From Phytoseiulus persimilis (taxonomy: Eukaryota > Arthropoda > Arachnida > Mesostigmata > Phytoseiidae): 64,000 nt of DNA. Below the pieces are notes generated by a model. It ran no database searches. It was not told the DNA's origin and saw nothing but the letters and a program-made list of their open reading frames with translations. The stretch lies in assembly GCA_037576195.1 (NCBI GenBank), contig CM075102.1, forward strand, positions 28,640,745 to 28,704,744. The letters are read 5' to 3'. A program made the position numbers and the translations under genes. How positions within the stretch are numbered: the stretch's first letter is position 1; every line of letters starts with the position of its first letter. Positions 59,804 to 64,000 of this stretch are shown in pieces.

Positions 59804-60200
59804 TTGCATGGTTCCGAAATGAAGACTGGACCAGCAATCATTCCTGGAGATCTCACCCATCACCTGCAGCCTCTTGATGTTTCCATTGACAAGCCGCCCA
59901 TGAGAGAGCACTGTACGCGGTGGACTCAATCTTCCAGACAGAAGGTCTACGCATCCGGTGAGATCAAGAAACCAAGCACAGTGAAACTAGCTATTATGTG
60001 CGTGGCACCAGCATGTTAAGGCATCCATTGAAGAATTGTGATGGAGTCCTTCAAGACAACGGGGATCTCTGACGCTCGGGCACAGCAACGATGATCTCAG
60101 AGCCGAGAGCAGCGACTTGGAATCCGAGAAAGCTGCGAGCTGCTCGAGGGAGGACATTCAGGAGGGCATTGACAGCGGTGGAAACTTTTCGGCTCGAGTC
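59804..60200 (+). mobile_element. pogo/Tigger transposase C-terminal fragment
   Basis: The frame reads IIPGDLTHHLQPLDVSIDKP, the diagnostic block (IPGGLT...LQPLDV..NKP) before the third acidic residue of pogo/Tigger DDE transposases. SGEIKKPS comes next, and in another frame RIVMESFKTTGISDARAQQR, with an acidic tail near 60117. Stops and a frameshift show it is dead. Confidence 0.7.
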
Positions 60201-60508
60201 CACGAATGCTGCCAAACCCGCGCGGGATCCTTGAGGAAAGACACAGAATGTTGGTCTACTGGCCGCAGCCGCCTGTCAGGTCTCCGCGAAGCGAACTTGG
60301 TTAAATGAATTGCAAGCGTGTCGCTTGCACCGTGTGCGTGTCGCTCACGGTCGAGTCGCAACTTGTGTGTTGTCGGCTGTTCGCAGACAGTCGACCACAC
60401 CGCAGTGATGTTCGCTTCACGAAGCCCACGTGCAACGTTGGCTCGTTTATTTCGGATGGACAAAGATGCACTCTCGGCTCTCTATCCTCTGGCCGTAATA
60501 CTACTCTA

Positions 60509-63500
60509 GTAGCGTTTCTGGAACGCTACGGGACTCTGACCTTGGAAGATTCCGCAACAACGAACGCCTACCTGGTGGATGACTTGACTCAGAGAGCTTG
60601 TGAGCTCAGTGGGATAACTCCGGTGTATGGGTTCGTTCATTTTGAGTTCATTGGAGATGGAACCAGCTCATAGCTCCTTTCAAGAATTTCAAAAAGGGTT
60701 TCCTTTCAGATACCTTGTGGCATTGTACGACCTAAGTGAAAGAGCGTTTTTGAGTTCGAACCAGATCATACGGGCAGACGGCGGAAAACACGATCTCCAG
60801 CTGCGAGTACAGTGAGCACCCAGACCATGTACAGCGATTGGCGTCCTTGCTGCGTAATTCAGAAGCAAAGTTTCCTCACTCTTGAGACGAGCTATCCGCA
60901 CAAAGCCTGAATGAAGTTTATTCATTTCTCTTCGAATGAGAGCACATAACTGTCTTCATCTGAATCCAACAGGTTCCACCCAATCAGCACGGTTGGCTTG
61001 CTTGAGGACAGGATTTTGGATTACTATTACAATCAACTACTTGACTATATTTTCAACGAGTTCGAATTGAAAGAGCGTAAACCTGAGCTGGTGAGTCATC
61101 TGATAGAACTCGCTGCGACGGACTATGTGAAACAGCTGGTTGAGAAGAACGAGGAGCCCAGCGCTGAGAAGACTTCAGATTTTCTGAGCTCGGTCAAGCT
61201 TCCCGCCAATCGGAAGTTCCCTTGGTGGAAGAAAAAAGCTGTCGAGAAATACTTTGTCCAGAACGTCCCACGTTGTTACTTTGTTTGCAAACGAAATCTC
61301 CGATCCATCGAAGCTTCCTTCATTGACGGAGTATGGGAAGTTCTTTTCAAGAGCCCTCAGGAACACTTCAAGGTAAGAATGTTTCAATTTCACGAGTATG
61401 TCTGTGTGCGACATATTTCCGAGTTTCGTTCCTCAGTAGGAAACCATCCTCTTCAACTCGCAGGCAAGAGTTGTCCCCAGTGGACTACCCTACGAGGTTG
61501 AGATTATCGTCGAACACCTATTCTACGGCACCGAAGAAGCAAAGAAGGGACCATGTATAAAGATCTTCCAGGAACGGACTCCCGGAGACATTTTCTCTAT
61601 AACACACATGTGCTATATAAACGTGATAAATGATCATTTCGTCGAAGTGAACGTGCGCGACGAACTCCCGATCACGTTGGGTATCGAGAAGAAAAAGCTT
61701 ATCGAGCTCGTGACGCTGATCGATTGTTACTATTGGATGACAGGACGCTTCGGGTCGCTGTATATGAAGAAACAAGAAATTCATGCTCCTATTCGCCAAT
61801 CGATGGCTGAGTTAAACTCCTTAGAATGAAGTATCATCAGGTCAGCTTAGATCTGCCCTATTCAGGGTAGACCTCGCAATACCACTGCAATATCGCCAAG
61901 ATACGACGCTTCGTACTTGATCGTGATTTCAGGGATGTTTTCTAGTGAGACAAGTTCCACAACTTTATAGGGTGTATCACGCTGATCTTCTCTCGAGCGA
62001 TAACCGCCCAAAGACCCAGGGAATCATCGGTTCGTCGGCCGTGTGGCATAAGCCACCGCCTTGGGTGCCACGCTAAGCTAGCAATCGCGGGTTCGATCCC
62101 CGGCCGGGACAACAAATGTTTTATGTGGTAAAAAGAGGATTTCATTTATATCAGAATCAAATCTGAACCATCTTAAGACCCAAGCCCACCGCCCGCAATA
62201 GGGAGTATTACTGAAGCAATACCGAAAGGTGGTTGCGGGACACTTCTGAGGGCTGGCTGAGAGGTTCCATCGGAAAACAAAAAGACCCACACAATACTCA
62301 AAACCAATGAAGGGAACTTCAGGCTCGACCCCGAAGATAACGTCTTCGCGAAGCTCACGGACTGCGTCGACGCGAGGGTACCCTACAGTTCGCAGCTGTA
62401 TCAGCTGGCCCCGTCCGACTATGAGAAAACCAGTCTGTAACTCTGCAAAGAAGTCTCGGAGGACGAAGTGAGGGACAAGAACGATTCCCACGGGATCTTT
62501 CTCACTTCTAGAGCTGTCAAAATTGAAGGACCATACTGGCGTACGAATCTCCAACAGTGGGTTGTTAAAGTGAGCGTTAGTTGTCTCAGTGGTGGTGCTC
62601 AGCTGATTCCAAGTGGTCGATTTTACCAGGGTAAGTACAAAGGCCGTGAAGTGGTTTACCGCGTCCTGAAGGATGATGATCTGTTGAGAGGTTTCCTGAT
62701 CAAATCAAACGAAATTTTGACTTGGAAATGCCGCGAAATCGTTCCGATTTTGGGTATCGCAATTTAACCACAAATGTGCACGACCTCGGAGTACATGCCG
62801 ATGGGATCGCTGCACACTTATCTCAAGTGAGTAGAACGACATGGATTCGAACTGGGAATAGTGAAGTCCTAGGGGAGGTAGCATTCGTGTTGTGGTACAA
62901 TGATTCGCATCCCGAGGCATTCCCGGGAGTTTTTTTTTGGCTTGCCAGGAGCTCTGGCGAAGGCCTAACCATTGGTGACTTGGGCAATGCTGCCCTGTGT
63001 CTGGCTAAAGCGGCATGGTATCTCGAAGAGAATGGTTTCGTGCACGGCAGAACTCGCTGTCGATCGGCATTCGTCGTCGATCGAACCGAAAACTCTTTCA
63101 AAGTGAAACTCGGGGAGCCAGCTCTCCAGGTTTACGACGAAACGGATGTTTCCTGGATCGCGCCGGAGTACCTCTCCGTCATGGACTCAGTTGCACACGC
63201 GCAAAAGGCGGATCTGTGTTCTTTAGGAACTACCATGTGAGAGATTTTCAACAAAGCAGCGCACCCTTTCGACGCCAATCATCTGAAGGACCGAACGTGG
63301 GACGAAGTGAGGTTTTTTTTTGCACGCAACGGTAGACTCTCGCTCGCGGCGGTCTCCCAAGAGTTCTGCGCGATCATCTCAGATTGCTGGAGCAGCGACC
63401 CAGACCAATGCAGGTCGACCATAGCCATTTTGAAAGATTTGCACCAGCTACTGTACCGAATATACAAGCCCGGGAAGTACAATACTCACGCTCAGATAGA

Positions 63501-63549
63501 CTTCTCCAAAATGCATCCCGCGCACGCCGCGGAGACCGCTGCAAAATGA
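60509..63549 (+). pseudogene. JAK-family kinase-like locus (FERM, SH2, pseudokinase) with in-frame stops
   Basis: Exons: about 60509-60630, 60710-60811, 60973-61372, 61464 to about 61840, an SH2-like piece at about 62260-62500, about 62590-62826, and 62949-63549. FERM F1 has SGITPVYGYLVALYDLSERA across a clean junction. F2 has LLEDRILDYYYNQLLDYIFN and F3 has CYINVINDHFVEVNV and LIDCYYWMTGRFGSLY. The SH2-like part has NEGNFRLDPEDNVFAKL. The pseudokinase has REIVPILGI, EYMPMGSLHTYLK, LEENGFVHGRTRC (HG instead of HRD) and VSWIAPEYLS, and ends DLHQLLYRI. Stops interrupt conserved alignment at 61827 (TGA), 62438 (TAA), 62765 (TAA) and 63238 (TGA, at the Trp of GTT-x-WEI). No JH1 tyrosine kinase domain follows by 63549. 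JAKs transmit cytokine-receptor signals to STATs. This copy looks dead or truncated, unless the stops are sequence errors. Confidence 0.8.
62034..62112 (+). repeat. tRNA-derived SINE head
   Basis: A tRNA-like sequence with a perfect Pol III B box (GGTTCGATCCC) in a T-arm-like hairpin and an A-box-like TGGCATAAGCC about 45 nt upstream. The acceptor ends (GTCGGCC and CCGGGAC) pair only at the first three positions, so it is not a functional tRNA. It sits between the FERM and SH2-like exons of the JAK-like locus. Confidence 0.6.
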
Positions 63550-63668
63550 GCTCAACTTCGATTCAATTTGTTTCTCCTCCGCTCTTGAGAATCGTCCTTC
63601 GATGAGGATCGATAAGTCGACGTGTCCTCGATTCTTGGAAAATAATCATACATTCTGCATCATTGCAG

Positions 63669-64000
63669 CTCATCGCCGCCACCGCTGCCTCCTCTACGCC
63701 ATGCGTCAGAAAGTTCAGCCAAGGACCCCCAGAGAATAACGTCCACCGCCAATCAGTCAAGTATTGCCAGCAGGGAAGGTTGGAAGTACAACAATCTGCT
63801 TCGCTTCCCGTGGAGGAGGGGCAAGAATTACGAGACCTCATCCACGATCAGCGATCTAGAAACCACGCAGCTTGCGGCTGATTCCAAAGTGTTCGACGAC
63901 AACATTTTCAACTACGAGGATCCTTCCAAAAGAGACGAGGAGGAGGGCCTCTTCCAGGTGGAAGAACCGATTGCTGTTGCGTCCGCGCCACTATCAATCC
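63669..64000 (+). CDS. partial coding exon running off the right edge
   Basis: A good acceptor (TCATTGCAG) opens a frame that stays open to the window end. It begins Pro/Ser-rich (SSPPPLPPLRHASESS), then EGWKYNNLLRFPWRRGKNYE and an acidic part (VFDDNIFNYEDPSKRDEEE). It is hydrophilic, with no known domain. It may belong to the gene after the JAK-like locus, or be joined to it through a weak GTACAAT donor at about 63477 in matching phase. Confidence 0.5.

Noticed and set aside
1-64000. CRISPR arrays, bacterial operons, rRNA genes
   Set aside because: No direct-repeat/spacer array or rRNA sequence seen; intron structure shows a eukaryotic nuclear origin.

Overview
The window is nuclear DNA from a metazoan, most likely an arthropod and plausibly a parasitiform mite. 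Genes have short GT-AG introns (mostly about 80-300 nt), AATAAA poly(A) signals and roughly even base composition. They include a glycine-rich secreted (cuticle- or antimicrobial-type) gene with a TATA box and an intron inside its signal peptide, and a B52-type SR protein. The taxon is inferred from gene style only. I assembled coding exons by joining frames at visible splice sites and checked that joined lengths are multiples of three.

Layout, left to right. A minus-strand glycine-rich secreted protein (1132-2034); a minus-strand SUN-domain nuclear-envelope protein (3328-5546); an unrecognised single-exon 304-aa gene (6910-7821); mitochondrial elongation factor Tu in six exons (8100-9990). 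Next come weak signals: a possible signal-peptide exon, a small membrane ORF and a two-exon 86-aa protein. An intronless Cys-loop ligand-gated channel follows (15036-16595), then a tetraspanin whose seven exons are stretched over 13 kb on the minus strand (17742-30804). About 7 kb without recognisable genes follows.

A compact housekeeping block comes next: mitochondrial 3-hydroxyacyl-CoA dehydrogenase (37869-39095, minus), the SR splicing factor (41034-44440, plus) and cytochrome c (44894-45603, minus), the last two converging tail to tail. Then come an unidentified membrane-anchored gene with a CxxC motif (46441-47517) and a SPATA2/tamozhennic-like PUB-domain protein with two NZF-type zinc fingers (47552-50098). 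HADH, EF-Tu and cytochrome c all serve mitochondrial metabolism or translation. The SPATA2-like protein and the JAK-like locus belong to signalling families.

The right third (50-60 kb) is a transposon graveyard: a 135-bp hairpin MITE, a 1.2-kb fold-back element with mariner-like ends and TA duplications, degenerate integrase and non-LTR retrotransposon pieces, an AACCGC repeat cluster and a pogo/Tigger transposase fragment. The window ends with a JAK-family locus (FERM, SH2-like, pseudokinase). It keeps normal splice junctions but carries several in-frame stop codons and shows no tyrosine kinase domain before another coding exon at the right edge. I read it as a decaying or truncated JAK copy. 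It is the most interesting object here, together with the channel whose M2 segment has a cation-type glutamate in an otherwise GABA/glycine-type protein.
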